NCBI RefSeq assembly: GCF_028682455.1
Contig: NZ_JANHLD010000002.1
Location: 62,001-126,000 of the forward strand
DNA from: Pseudomonas putida
Lineage (GTDB): Bacteria; Pseudomonadota; Gammaproteobacteria; Pseudomonadales; Pseudomonadaceae
Length of the DNA stretch: 64,000 bases
Direction: 5' to 3'
Made by a program: the position numbers and the translations under genes. A model generated the notes under the pieces. The model saw only the letters and a list, made by a program, of their open reading frames with translations. It was not told the origin of the DNA and did not search any database. This document shows positions 25,061 through 33,488 of the stretch, one piece after another. Numbering within the stretch: position 1 is the first letter of the stretch; the number at the start of each line of letters is the position of its first letter.

Positions 25061-25334
25061 GCCTGTCCATCCAAATCACATTGCCGATGTATCTGGGCAG
25101 CAGCATGTCTGGATGTTGCGAACCTCACCGCAAACAAGAGGAATGTGCAGGCACCCGCTTTGATCACGGAAACGGCGGCATATCCGACCGGGGGCGTTGG
25201 GCGTGCGAAGTGTTGATGTGTACTGGAGCTTCTTGCGCTGGGCGCGCGAAAACGCGGTGGATGTTGGTGGAACCTCGCTTCCCGAAGACAGGAAGACGGA
25301 GCGAGCCTCGGTAGGCTCGCCCCTGGAGATGCGC

Positions 25335-25736
25335 CTACTCCGACGGTGGCGGCTGCTCCGCTGATGCCGGCTTCGGGCTGAGCGTGACCGACTCGATCCG
25401 GTACGGCAGGATGCCGACGCTGCGCGCATTGATCTGCCAGGTCTCGCGCGGCTTCTCATCCTTGTCCTCCCAGGGTTCGCGCTCCATGCGGCCGATGACC
25501 AGAACGCGCATGCCTTTCTGGTACAGATCCTTCCAGTGCTCGGCATCGCGGTGCCAGATTTCGACCGGCGCCCAGAAGCCACCACGGTCCTCGAAGGTGC
25601 CGTCCTTCTTGGGCACCGGGTTGTCGAAATAGACGTTCAGGCGCAGCAGGCGACTGGGTTCGTCGTTGCCATTCGGGAACTCGCGGTACTCGGGCGGCGA
25701 GCCGATGTTGCCTTCTCCAGAAAAATGCGTGCTCAT
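25335..25736 (-). CDS. ssb: Single-stranded DNA-binding protein, ICE type
   Basis: 133 residues with an OB-fold core: GNIGSPPEYREF, LRLNVYFDNPV, FWAPVEIWHRDAEHWKDLYQKGMRVLVIGRMEREPW, and an SSB-like ITARSVG counterpart INARSVGILPYRIESVTL. The tail EQPPPSE replaces the acidic DDDIPF tip of chromosomal SSB. Such SSBs are conserved between the DUF3158 and topB genes of ICEclc-like elements, where they coat single-stranded ICE DNA during rolling-circle replication and transfer. It follows the DUF3158 gene by 73 bases. The 274 bp down to topB contain a GCGAGCC/GGCTCGC hairpin at 25301-25320 and no gene. Confidence 0.88.
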   Translation of the reverse strand: MSTHFSGEGNIGSPPEYREFPNGNDEPSRLLRLNVYFDNPVPKKDGTFEDRGGFWAPVEIWHRDAEHWKDLYQKGMRVLVIGRMEREPWEDKDEKPRETWQINARSVGILPYRIESVTLSPKPASAEQPPPSE

Positions 25737-25809
25737 GTTGTGATCTCCGTGGTGGTTGAAATGCCCGTGCCAAGTCGGCCCCGGGCGCGTGCTGGGATGC
25801 CTGGCGCAA

Positions 25810-26340
25810 TCACCGATCGTGCATTGCGGCGGGAATGGATTTGAGCCGGCGCAGATAAGCGTCCTCGGCCTGGGCCATCTTGCCGGCGCAGTCCTGGGCC
25901 TGCCGGCCGAGGGTATGCAGCAGACTGATCTGCATGTTCAGCGCGATGCGCTGCTGTTCCAGCGCGAGCAGATCCTCCAGCAGATTCACCGGCGTGGCCG
26001 TGGAGGCCATGACCTCCTGCCAGAGGGCGACGCCCATCGCCGAGCGGTCGTGCTTGCGCCAGCGCAGAAAGGTCGTGCCTGCGCCGGTACGCTGCTGGGC
26101 CAGTTCAATGGACAGCAGACGGAAGGGATAGCCTCGCGCCTGCGCCAGCACGCGCCGCTGCGCCAGGTCAATCAACTCATCCCTGAGCGCGTGACACCGG
26201 TTGACCCAGTCTTCGAGATCCCCTTTACCCTTAAAAGCCCTTAAAAGGCCTTTTAGATAGCCCGCCTGTTCCAACTGGATGAAGTCCGCCTGTTCCAGGG
26301 GCTGGAAGTGCCGGCGTTGGTTCGGTTCGCGTACTGTCAT
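25810..26340 (-). CDS. DUF3158-family ICE protein
   Basis: 176 residues starting MTVREPNQRRHFQPLEQADFIQLEQAGYLKGLLRAFKGKG. The order PFL_4669, DUF3158, ssb, topB is the standard replication and regulation block of ICEclc/PAGI-2-type elements. The C-terminal half is a long helix with LLEDLLALEQQRIALNMQISLLHTL. Its ATG overlaps the upstream stop as ATGA (26337-26340), so translation is coupled. In ICEclc the regulator InrR is encoded just before ssb; this gene or the one before it is the positional counterpart, which I cannot resolve. Confidence 0.75.
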   Translation of the reverse strand: MTVREPNQRRHFQPLEQADFIQLEQAGYLKGLLRAFKGKGDLEDWVNRCHALRDELIDLAQRRVLAQARGYPFRLLSIELAQQRTGAGTTFLRWRKHDRSAMGVALWQEVMASTATPVNLLEDLLALEQQRIALNMQISLLHTLGRQAQDCAGKMAQAEDAYLRRLKSIPAAMHDR

Positions 26341-27125
26341 GCTGACTCACCCTCGTCGGATGAGGCTGCTTCGGCGGGGTCTGCCGCAGCATCCGGCTCG
26401 CTGGCTGGTTCGGTTTCGGGGGCGGTGCGCTGCTGCAGGCCACGGCGTGCGATCGGCGGCGCGAAGCGGCTGCGCCGGGTAGCTTCGAGCACGTCCTGGG
26501 GCAATTCACCGTACTTTTCCAGCGCCGCCCGTGCTGCGGCATTCTTCGCCGCGAAGTCGTCGCGCGTGGTGCCGGAATACCGGTACTGCTGCGCCAGCGA
26601 GAACAGGCTGCGCAATGAGTGCGCGCCGTCGTTGAGCCAGCGTTCGAGTGTCGAGCGATCGATCAGCGCGGTGTGGTGGGCCAGGATCAGACGTCGGGCA
26701 AGATCGTCGTAGTCCGCCAGCAGATACACCGCCATGAAGCCCAACTGCGAGGACACGAACAGCGGCAGCTTGACCGGCTGGACGTTGAGGTTCTCGCCCA
26801 GGCTCAACGCAGGCGGCACGCCGGCCAGTGCCTGGTCTACTTGCTGACGCAGGGTCTGGAGCTGTTCCTTGGTGGTGGATAGCTTGTCCTCGATGCGCAG
26901 CATCCACCAGTCCGAATAGGGGTCGTCCTGTTCGGCACCGCGCTTGAGCTTGTTCATGATGGAGACAAAGCCGTTGAGGCCGATGATGCCGGGCCTGCCT
27001 TCGGCCGGGGCGCGGCCATGCCAGATGCGGGACGCATGGTGGGTGTGCAGGGTCAGGGACATCGCGCTGCGCAGCGATCCCAGGTTCAACTGAAGGGATT
27101 CGGTGGCATTGTTCTCTTGGGCCAT
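26337..27125 (-). CDS. PFL_4669-family integrating conjugative element protein
   Basis: 262 residues of the TIGR03761-type family found only in ICEs. Characteristic parts are LGSLRSAMSLTLHTHHASRIWHGRAP (about 15-40), GIIGLNGFVSIMNKLKRGAEQDDPYSDWWMLRIEDKL (about 47-83) and LLADYDDLARRLILAHHTALIDR (about 135-157). A low-complexity Ala/Glu/Pro tail ends the protein. Biochemical role unknown; it may be part of ICE replication or regulation. ATG 27125 was chosen over 27161 because GAGAG lies before it. Two identical palindromes lie 165-280 bases upstream, suggesting its operon (with DUF3158, ssb, topB) has its own controlled promoter. Confidence 0.8.
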   Translation of the reverse strand: MAQENNATESLQLNLGSLRSAMSLTLHTHHASRIWHGRAPAEGRPGIIGLNGFVSIMNKLKRGAEQDDPYSDWWMLRIEDKLSTTKEQLQTLRQQVDQALAGVPPALSLGENLNVQPVKLPLFVSSQLGFMAVYLLADYDDLARRLILAHHTALIDRSTLERWLNDGAHSLRSLFSLAQQYRYSGTTRDDFAAKNAAARAALEKYGELPQDVLEATRRSRFAPPIARRGLQQRTAPETEPASEPDAAADPAEAASSDEGESA

Positions 27126-27289
27126 GGTGACGACTCTCGGTGATGAATGAGTCGTCAGCATCCGGGTTGGCCGGAAGGCCGTCAGTCATCAAACCGAACC
27201 CGCCGCTTGCCTGATTTGTCGGAGCGGCCAGCCGCGCGCATCGTTCGGAAGCACCGTTGCGATGCCGCACCGGAAGGCTGCGTGTTGCG

Positions 27290-27306
27290 CTATACCCGGG
27301 GTATAG
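27290..27306. promoter_or_regulatory. Palindromic operator-like site 1
   Basis: CTATACCCGGGGTATAG, identical to the site at 27388-27404, centre-to-centre distance 98 bp. The surrounding 40 bases are also repeated (CGGAAGGC about 19 bases before each). It lies in the 358-bp gap before the PFL_4669 gene, at the position of the inrR promoter in ICEclc as I recall it. A binding site for the ICE activator (BisDC-like) is the leading guess. Confidence 0.55.
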
Positions 27307-27387
27307 GCGTCCATGGCGCTCAGTGGATGCTGCCGGGGGAGCACGGTGTGGATCAGGGCCGCTGCGGGCGGAAGGCGGTGTGTTCCG

Positions 27388-27404
27388 CTATACCCGGGGT
27401 ATAG
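27388..27404. promoter_or_regulatory. Palindromic operator-like site 2
   Basis: Second exact copy of CTATACCCGGGGTATAG. Here it sits inside a longer dyad, with GTGTTCC on the left and GGAACAC on the right. The remainder of 27126-27483 holds no gene. Confidence 0.55.
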
Positions 27405-27483
27405 GCGACGGTGGAACACCTTGGACATTGCAGAGCAGCTTCCGGGCTGATGACTCTCGACGCCGTGCCGGCTCGCGGGCGTG

Positions 27484-28689
27484 TCAGGTCGAGCGCAACA
27501 GTTCCTGCAGGCGTGCCAGATGAGCTTTCGCGACCTCCGCATCAGCAGGTACAGCAGGCGGTGGACTTGGCTCTGGTGTCCTGTTGACTGGCGCCGCAGG
27601 CGCCTTCTGTGCAGCCCAGGTGCGAAATTCTCCCCGCAAGGCCTTCTGAATGATGCCGAACAGGTAGCCGGTGGGATTGCGGATCGTCGTGGAGGCGCAG
27701 CGTGCCTCCCATTCGTCCAGCAGGGCTTGCCGCAGATCGTGATCCACTGACTGCATCGCGGCCAGCGCGCCGTCCTGCTGCTCCGCCTTCAGCGCCAGGA
27801 AGCGCCTGGGCAACTGCAGTTGCTGACGTTCTTCTTGCGCGCGCGGTACTGTACGTACTTCTTTAATACTTTCTTTTATACGTACTGTACGGTCCGACTT
27901 CGGATTCCGAAGTGCGCCGTTTTCCGGGGTTTTCCGGCCTGCTTCGGAATCCGAAGAGAGGTTCGCCAGATTCCGAAGACGGTCGTCGGAGCCGTCTTCG
28001 GAATCGTGTTCGCCGCCGGCCTGTGGATAACTCGATGTGCCGTTCCAGCCCTGCGCTGACAGCCGCTGTGACAGAATCTCCAGGCGACTCGGCAGCACTC
28101 GGCCGCTGAGCATGGGGTCTTGCGTCAACTCCTGCAGGGTAGTCGCCCCCACGCGCTGGACGGATTTGCTGGCATGCGTCAGTGCCTGGCTGACCAACTC
28201 CAGATAATCGGCATCGAGCTGGATGGCTTCGTAAGGGGTGAGCGGTTCGTCGTGCAGGACGTAGAGGTTGCCCTGAATGCGCCCGCTTCTGGGATCGCGC
28301 CGGCGCCGCACCAGGCTGATCCAGCGCGTCAGTCGCAGCACGGTCAGCGCTCGGGCCACCGTCTCGTGCGATGCCCTCTCGGCACAAGGCATGGAGGCCA
28401 GCCAAGGCGCAAGCTGGTCGTAGGTGGGCATGGCGGTGATGCCGTCGTCCGCCAGCATCAGGCGGAACACCTGCCAGCCGTTGCGTTCGAGCGGTGTCAG
28501 GCGTCGGTCCAGCAGCAATGCACGCGGCACGCTGTCGTGTCGATTGCCACTATAGAGAAAGCCATCGGTCGGTGGTGAGACTGCAGATGGGGCCGGTGGC
28601 GGCTGTTGAGGTGCCAGTTGGCCGAGCGCCTGCTCGAACAGCTCGCCCAGCCGGACGGGGCCGCGCGTAGGATGTGGCCCATCCGTCAT
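27484..28689 (-). CDS. STY4528-family ICE/pathogenicity-island replication protein
   Basis: 401 residues. The N-terminal half has the family pattern: SVPRALLLDRRLTPLERNGWQVFRLML (about 53-79), then helix-turn-helix-like ATYDQLAPWLASMPCAERASHETVARALTVLRLTRWISLVRRRR (about 88-131). This resembles plasmid replication initiators of the winged-helix type. The C-terminal half is charged, ends near ELLRST, and has a conserved FRTWAAQ segment. Its start overlaps the stop of DUF2857 by one base (TGATG), so it belongs to the alpA-to-STY4528 operon. Homologues are proposed ICE replication factors; direct evidence is absent here. Confidence 0.78.
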   Translation of the reverse strand: MTDGPHPTRGPVRLGELFEQALGQLAPQQPPPAPSAVSPPTDGFLYSGNRHDSVPRALLLDRRLTPLERNGWQVFRLMLADDGITAMPTYDQLAPWLASMPCAERASHETVARALTVLRLTRWISLVRRRRDPRSGRIQGNLYVLHDEPLTPYEAIQLDADYLELVSQALTHASKSVQRVGATTLQELTQDPMLSGRVLPSRLEILSQRLSAQGWNGTSSYPQAGGEHDSEDGSDDRLRNLANLSSDSEAGRKTPENGALRNPKSDRTVRIKESIKEVRTVPRAQEERQQLQLPRRFLALKAEQQDGALAAMQSVDHDLRQALLDEWEARCASTTIRNPTGYLFGIIQKALRGEFRTWAAQKAPAAPVNRTPEPSPPPAVPADAEVAKAHLARLQELLRST

Positions 28690-29249
28690 CAGATCAGCCC
28701 TTCATCGATCCATCCGCGCAAGGCATTCCAGATCACGGACAGAGGCAGCCCAGTGGCCTCGGCGAGATCCGCCGCGACGCCCAGCATTCCCATGTCGTCG
28801 TTGCTGTCGACTTCCTGCTCCTTCACTGTCGAGGACCAGCGCTTCCACAGGTCGGTGTCCTGTTCCTCGGTCAATACCGGATGCCGCCCCTTGCGTTTCG
28901 GCAGGCCGATGACACTGCGACGCAAGGCGATCTCCTGGTGGGTCAGGCCGAAGAATTTGCTGATCAGCTCCGTGCTGGCGCCCAGGCGCAGTAGCCGATC
29001 GATCTTCACCACCTCCTCGGTGACGTCTTCTACCTGGTGCAGCAGACGACGCAGCACATCGCGGTTGACGACTACCGAGCACCACGACACGTTGGCGTTG
29101 GCCAGCACGCTGGCCATCGCGGGATGCTTGAGGGCATCTAGATCCTTGTCGTCGAACCCCATCGACTTGGCCCGGCGCAACTGGCCGTTGCGTAGATCAT
29201 GAAGTGCCTGGGCGATCACTGCCTGGTTAAGTGGGTGAGGTCCGGACAT
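28689..29249 (-). CDS. DUF2857-family protein, BisC-like regulator
   Basis: 186 residues of the DUF2857 family. Main features are HPLNQAVIAQALHDLRNGQLRRAKSMGFDDKDLDALK (about 4-40), then RLGASTELISKFFGLTHQEIALRRSVIGLPKRKGRH (about 86-120), a helix-turn-helix-like block. In ICEclc the DUF2857 protein next to the ParB-like protein was reported as BisC, which with BisD forms the activator that keeps transfer-competent cells switched on. Gene order (alpA, parA, small gene, parB, DUF2857) matches here. I chose ATG 29249 with GAGAGG upstream; an ATG at 29264 would overlap parB more. Regulatory function is inferred from that family knowledge. Confidence 0.78.
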   Translation of the reverse strand: MSGPHPLNQAVIAQALHDLRNGQLRRAKSMGFDDKDLDALKHPAMASVLANANVSWCSVVVNRDVLRRLLHQVEDVTEEVVKIDRLLRLGASTELISKFFGLTHQEIALRRSVIGLPKRKGRHPVLTEEQDTDLWKRWSSTVKEQEVDSNDDMGMLGVAADLAEATGLPLSVIWNALRGWIDEGLI

Positions 29250-29260
29250 GGCTACGCCTC

Positions 29261-30997
29261 TCATGATCCGGTGATGGCATGGTCGCCATCGGCGATACCG
29301 GGCTCGATGTCCCTCAAGCGACGGGCAAGCCGCAGCAGGCGGAACAGTTTCACCAGGGCGTTGTCGCTGAGCCTGTGTGGCAAGCCTTGCTGGGCTCCGG
29401 TAATGGCGGGGGCGCCTTGCAGCAGCGCTCCCAGCATCGCGGTCAGAATCGATAGATCGATGCTCGTGGCTGGCTGATCGGCCGCCAGGTAAGGCGTGCT
29501 CAGGGCATGCAGCAGTGCCAGCGTCGCCTGGGCGTACCGATCGGTTGGCTCGGCCTCGGGCTGCCGGCATCGAAAACCGATGCCTTCCTGGCACGCCTCG
29601 ACCAAGTCTTGCAGAGCGGCTTCGCCGGCAATCTCGCGGGCGAACTGCGCGATATGCGTGCGCAGGCGATCGGGGTCGTCCAGCGCGGGTTCGATGTACC
29701 AGACGTCGGTAATCGGATAGAGACTTCCTGCCTGAATCGGGATCGACTGCAGGACGTTGCGCTCGAAATCCGGCAACGTCTCGCCGGTGTGATCCGCGAC
29801 CAGGCGCTGGATGGATTGCAGCCGCTCGGTTGTGTCGGCTGGCGATACGATGTGCTCCTGCAACAGGGTGGCGCGCTGCAAGTCGCCGGATTCCTGCGTA
29901 CCCGGTGCAGTCGGGGCTTGGGGAGCAGCAGCGGCCGATGGCGTATCGTTGGCGGGTGGCGCGACAGCCGGTGCCGAAGGCGTCGTCGATGCCTGCTCCG
30001 GTGGCGGGGGCGAAGATGGCTGCCCGGTCGACGCTGTCGATGGTGACGACAGGGATGGTGCTGGCGCGGGAGGTGATTCGGGTTCGCCAGCAGGCTCGCT
30101 GCTGAGGACCTGCCAGCGTCGATCCGAGTCGGTGATCTCGAAGAGCAGCGTGTCGTATTCCATGTCGAGCAGATCGGCCATCTGGCCGACCAGTTCGTCC
30201 TGGACGCGCTGAACGCTGAAGCCGCCCGCAGCACTGTCGAACAGTGCCAACACGTCCTGGAACAACGTGGGGAAATCGAGGTGGGAGTGGGCCTGGCGAT
30301 TGCGGGCCGACCAGACTCTGTCGGCGGCGCGCCGCAGGCTGGTCAGTTGCTCGACCTGGTGCCGCCCCAGGCCGGCGTAAAGCACGGTCGGGATGGCGGG
30401 CAGCAGATACTGGATGGCCTCTTGCATCCGGCTGATGTGGGGTTGCGGCACGGGATAGCCGTCCGCCTTGAGGCGGCGTGCCAGCTCGGATTGGGACAAG
30501 GGTTTGCCGGTTTCCTGTTCATACAGTTCCCGGGCTTTCTGCACGCCCAATGCGCGCTCGATGAACGACAGGCCGCCGTGCAGTTCGTTTTCCGCGAGAT
30601 GGCCCGTCAGGGCAATGATTTCTCCACGCTCCGGCCACGGCCGGAACTGGCACGCGATGCGGAAGAAGCGCTCGTCCCGCATCTCGCTCCACAGTTCGCG
30701 CAAGATCGCGAGACGGGTATTGCCGCCGTTGCGGATGATGTAGTGATCCGCGCCCGGACGCCGGGTGATGGGCGGGGGAGCGTCGAGTCCGCGTTCGCGA
30801 ATCGACGCCTTGATGTCGTCGTAAAGCGGGTTGCGGGTGAGGCGCGGATCAAGCTCATACGGTCGCAACTCATCGAGCGTCACGACCATCGGCGTATCCT
30901 CAATCGGATCGCTCAAGCTGTTCGCGACGGGGCCGCTGCGCGTGAAGCCATCGCTCAGGAGCTTGTTTGCAACGTCCTGGGGGGAGATGTCAGGCAT
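29261..30997 (-). CDS. parB: ParB-family ICE protein, BisD-like
   Basis: 578 residues. The ParB nuclease-like N-domain runs about 20-125 (ELRPYELDPRLTRNP, IIRNGGNTRLAILREL). The DNA-binding helix-turn-helix is LSQSELARRLKADGYPVPQPHISRMQEAI (about 155-183). A 70-residue linker of Ser, Pro, Ala and Thr (about 300-372) separates this from a C-terminal domain of about 200 residues. It may segregate the excised ICE with ParA, and by analogy with ICEclc BisD may act as a transcription activator with DUF2857. ATG 30997 is favoured: AAGGAG directly abuts the alternative ATG at 31003 and is correctly spaced for 30997. Confidence 0.85.
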   Translation of the reverse strand: MPDISPQDVANKLLSDGFTRSGPVANSLSDPIEDTPMVVTLDELRPYELDPRLTRNPLYDDIKASIRERGLDAPPPITRRPGADHYIIRNGGNTRLAILRELWSEMRDERFFRIACQFRPWPERGEIIALTGHLAENELHGGLSFIERALGVQKARELYEQETGKPLSQSELARRLKADGYPVPQPHISRMQEAIQYLLPAIPTVLYAGLGRHQVEQLTSLRRAADRVWSARNRQAHSHLDFPTLFQDVLALFDSAAGGFSVQRVQDELVGQMADLLDMEYDTLLFEITDSDRRWQVLSSEPAGEPESPPAPAPSLSSPSTASTGQPSSPPPPEQASTTPSAPAVAPPANDTPSAAAAPQAPTAPGTQESGDLQRATLLQEHIVSPADTTERLQSIQRLVADHTGETLPDFERNVLQSIPIQAGSLYPITDVWYIEPALDDPDRLRTHIAQFAREIAGEAALQDLVEACQEGIGFRCRQPEAEPTDRYAQATLALLHALSTPYLAADQPATSIDLSILTAMLGALLQGAPAITGAQQGLPHRLSDNALVKLFRLLRLARRLRDIEPGIADGDHAITGS

Positions 30998-31250
30998 GGC
31001 CATCTCCTTCCTGCGTAGGAAGCTCCGAGGGTTCGAGCCCACGCTGGGCTCGCCGCAGCATGGCGCGGGCGTTGAGCCCCGCTCGGTGGTCGCTGGCGGT
31101 GGCGCTGGTGAAGATCGGTGGCAGTCCCGGCCTGGTGAACTTGAGATGTCCGCCTGGGGTGCGAACGACCTCCCATCCTTCGCTCAGGGCATACTCGATC
31201 AGCGGCAGCAACCGCTTGTGGCCGCGGGCCAGCTCATGGGCGTTCGACAT
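30990..31250 (-). CDS. Small HicA-like protein between parA and parB (shi position)
   Basis: 86 residues. The sequence LIEYALSEGWEVVRTPGGHLKFTRPGLPPIFTSATASDHRA looks like the HicA toxin fold (dsRNA-binding-like: helix, two strands with GGHLKF, then strand and helix). No HicB antitoxin is next to it, and it overlaps both neighbours (parA by 17 bases, parB by 8), so it is an operon member rather than a free-standing toxin module. In ICEclc a small gene called shi lies here. ATG 31250 has GGAGG upstream. Confidence 0.7.
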   Translation of the reverse strand: MSNAHELARGHKRLLPLIEYALSEGWEVVRTPGGHLKFTRPGLPPIFTSATASDHRAGLNARAMLRRAQRGLEPSELPTQEGDGHA

Positions 31251-32097
31251 GGGCGCACCTCCCTCCGGCCTTGCCGGTGACCGCTGCGAACCGTTCCTGC
31301 CACTGAGGGCATAGCTCATTCGCCAGGCCGCACACGATCTCCAACGCGGCCAATGCCTGCCGGCCCGAAGGCCGTCGATGCTCGACGCGATGCACAGGCA
31401 AGCCTCGGGTGGCTGCGCGCGGAAACGCTTCGATCGCAGGAATTTCAGTGGCCAGTACCTGGATGCTGGCCTGCTCCTGGAAGATCAGGCGTAGCGTCTG
31501 CTGGATCAGGCGCGCGTTGGACGAGACGGCGGGGACGCGGTTTATCAGCAACTGCAGTGCGGGCGGTTCAATGCCCAGCTTTCGGTACGGCGTGATGTCC
31601 TCGACCAATTGCAGGGTTCCACGCCGCAGTTCGCGTGCAGCCAGGATTTCCGGTGTGACGGGCGACACGGCCTGCTGGGACGCCAGCAGTGCCATTTCCA
31701 GCAATACGCTGCGCGCGCCCTGGGTGTCTATGACCACCAGATCGTAGTGCGGCTGGAAGTTTGGCATCAGGTTGCGCAACCGCAGGCGTCCATCTGGGGC
31801 GTGCAGCAGCAAGGTATTGAGCTGCCGGTGCTCGTCGTTGGACAGCACCAGATCCAGGTTGTCGATGACGGTGCGCGACACCAGGTTCGCCAGGTCGCGT
31901 TCGTTGAAGGCCAGAAGCTCGTAGATGCCGCCCGGTGCGCGATGCTTCAGCTCGTAGTAGGACGACAGGGTTGGCTGCATGTCCAGGTCGAGCAGCAGCA
32001 CGCGCAGACCTGCGTCGGCGATGAATGCGCCGAGGTTGGCCGCGACGGTGGTCTTGCCCACGCCGCCTTTGGTCGAAATGATGGATACGACCTGCAT
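31234..32097 (-). CDS. parA: ParA-family partition ATPase
   Basis: 287 residues of the ParA/Soj family. Deviant Walker A is IISTKGGVGKTTVAANLGAF (about 5-24), Walker A' is LLLDLDMQPTLSSYY (about 34-48), and Walker B is DLVVIDTQGARSVLLEMALLAS (about 119-140). It should hydrolyse ATP on DNA to position or stabilise the excised ICE together with the ParB-like protein encoded two genes later. ATG 32097 with GGAG upstream is preferred over 32115. It follows alpA by 10 bases, forming one operon. Confidence 0.9.
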   Translation of the reverse strand: MQVVSIISTKGGVGKTTVAANLGAFIADAGLRVLLLDLDMQPTLSSYYELKHRAPGGIYELLAFNERDLANLVSRTVIDNLDLVLSNDEHRQLNTLLLHAPDGRLRLRNLMPNFQPHYDLVVIDTQGARSVLLEMALLASQQAVSPVTPEILAARELRRGTLQLVEDITPYRKLGIEPPALQLLINRVPAVSSNARLIQQTLRLIFQEQASIQVLATEIPAIEAFPRAATRGLPVHRVEHRRPSGRQALAALEIVCGLANELCPQWQERFAAVTGKAGGRCAHVERP

Positions 32098-32107
32098 AGG
32101 GCTCTCC

Positions 32108-32347
32108 TCAGACATCGCTCGGGAGAGCTGGCTGCTGCGCGCGGTTCTTGAGACGTTCGGTTATCCACAGATCGATCTCGGTGGAATCCCATCCGACAGC
32201 GCGAACGCCGAGGCGTAGCGATTGGGGAAACTCACCCTTTTTCATGAGCGAGTAGATATGCGCGCGTTTGAATCCGGATTTGGCCTCGACTTCGTCCAGC
32301 CGCAGGATGCGGCGCTCGCCGGGCAGCAGTGCAGTGGGCTGCGACAT
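32108..32347 (-). CDS. alpA: AlpA-family transcriptional regulator
   Basis: 79 residues with an AlpA/MerR-like winged helix-turn-helix: RILRLDEVEAKSGFKRAHIYSLMKKGEFPQSLRLGVRAVGWDSTEIDLWI (about 14-64). AlpA proteins control excision genes of phages and ICEs. It is the first gene of the alpA-parA operon. ATG 32347 is preceded by AAGGAG at 9 bases; a GTG at 32356 overlaps that site. A candidate promoter lies just upstream at 32391-32434. Confidence 0.85.
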   Translation of the reverse strand: MSQPTALLPGERRILRLDEVEAKSGFKRAHIYSLMKKGEFPQSLRLGVRAVGWDSTEIDLWITERLKNRAQQPALPSDV

Positions 32348-32390
32348 AGTGGTCACTCCTTAACGCTCAGTGGCGTTTGTTGGGGTGACC

Positions 32391-32434
32391 TCTATTCAAT
32401 AGACATGGCTTCCGAAGTACATTGCAAATGCAAT
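32391..32434 (-). promoter_or_regulatory. Candidate alpA promoter and operator
   Basis: On the minus strand TTGCAA (32426-32421) and TCTATT (32402-32397 region) form -35 and -10-like boxes about 18 bases apart. The -35 box lies in the perfect palindrome ATTGCAAATGCAAT (32421-32434), and the -10 region in the palindrome TCTATTCAATAGA (32391-32403). This is the only AT-rich gap in front of the core operon, so regulation of alpA should occur here. Confidence 0.5.
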
Positions 32435-32465
32435 TTCCCAGACTGCAGATACAAGCTGGAAAACC

Positions 32466-33488
32466 TCAAGCAACTACGCTAGCGCTGCCCAGCTTCCTCC
32501 GTGCGCTGGCGAACTTGCCGTTCAGCGTGCGCTCGGTGATGCCCATGATGCCGCCACGATGAGCGATCAACGCACTGACGATGGCCTCCTGGGTGCTGAA
32601 GCAAGAGTACGGCTTGCCCGAAGGAGATCTGCTCAGCATCAGCTCCAACATGCTGCCAATGATGTGCAGGTAGGTGGCCTCCGCACGATCACTGAGAGAA
32701 CACTGGCCGCAGGCTGGGATTGCCCCAGATTGCTTGAGCAGTTCTTCGTGACGCTCCTTGAGGTTCCGCAGTTCGCGACGACAAAGCTCAAGCTCCGCCT
32801 TCATGGCTTGGCGTTCCACCAACATGGCCTGTCCGGCTTCCAGCGTGATGACGGGGTGCGCGATGCGCTCGATGCGACTGAAAAGAAAAGCAGGTCGATG
32901 CCCTGGGTAGTGGGTTTGCATCCAGTGTTTGAGATCGAGGTGGCGCACGGTCAACTCATGGGAATCAAGCAGGGATTCATCGTTCAACGTGATGCCGTTT
33001 CGACCATAGGGAAGCTCACCGTTGACGATGGCATCGTAGATGCGTTCCGTGCAGAGCCGCAGTTCATCCCATCGGGGGCAATTGAGCGTTCTCGGCAGAT
33101 TTCTAGGCGACGAGATGGAGGACAGGATTTCTTGCGAGTAACGCCATAATCCTGCCCAGCGTATGGCGGCCTCAATCGGACGATAGAACACCTTTGAAGC
33201 TGGCAGCTCTTCATGCATGTCTCCATCTCCTTGCGGGAGCGCTACATCACCGACTCCTCTGCTGCCGATCGACGTATGGTCACGGCGTTTGTTGTTTGGC
33301 TTCTTGGGCGCACGTTGGCGGGGTATGCCGAAGCATGTTGGGTCCACATGCTCAAGGCCAGTGGCCATTGCCCGCTCGATATGTGAAAATCGCGATGCTT
33401 CGACTATCGAGCGATTAGTGACCGCACCTGGTTGCGCTTGTACACGCTTGTCAGCGTCGTCGGCCTTGATTTTTTCATCAAGACTCAT
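32466..33488 (-). CDS. ICE protein at the bisR position, function not recognised
   Basis: 340 residues from ATG 33488. The N-terminal 95 residues are hydrophilic and basic (PRQRAPKKPNNKRRDHTS). The middle has GLWRYSQEILSSISS and HWMQTHYPGHRPAFLFSRIERIAHPV. A coiled-coil-like helix follows (about 225-258, AELELCRRELRNLKERHEELLKQ). The end has CFSTQEAIVSALIAHRGGIMGITERTLNGKFASARRKLG, which resembles a winged or helical DNA-binding unit. It lies immediately upstream of alpA, where ICEclc encodes the regulator BisR. That is a positional match only; no similarity was shown. It is the gene nearest to the att site. Confidence 0.6.
   Translation of the reverse strand: MSLDEKIKADDADKRVQAQPGAVTNRSIVEASRFSHIERAMATGLEHVDPTCFGIPRQRAPKKPNNKRRDHTSIGSRGVGDVALPQGDGDMHEELPASKVFYRPIEAAIRWAGLWRYSQEILSSISSPRNLPRTLNCPRWDELRLCTERIYDAIVNGELPYGRNGITLNDESLLDSHELTVRHLDLKHWMQTHYPGHRPAFLFSRIERIAHPVITLEAGQAMLVERQAMKAELELCRRELRNLKERHEELLKQSGAIPACGQCSLSDRAEATYLHIIGSMLELMLSRSPSGKPYSCFSTQEAIVSALIAHRGGIMGITERTLNGKFASARRKLGSASVVA

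Noticed and set aside
30990..31250. HicA-like small gene considered as a toxin-antitoxin module
   Set aside because: No HicB partner lies next to it, and it overlaps parA and parB within their operon, so a free-standing toxin is unlikely.
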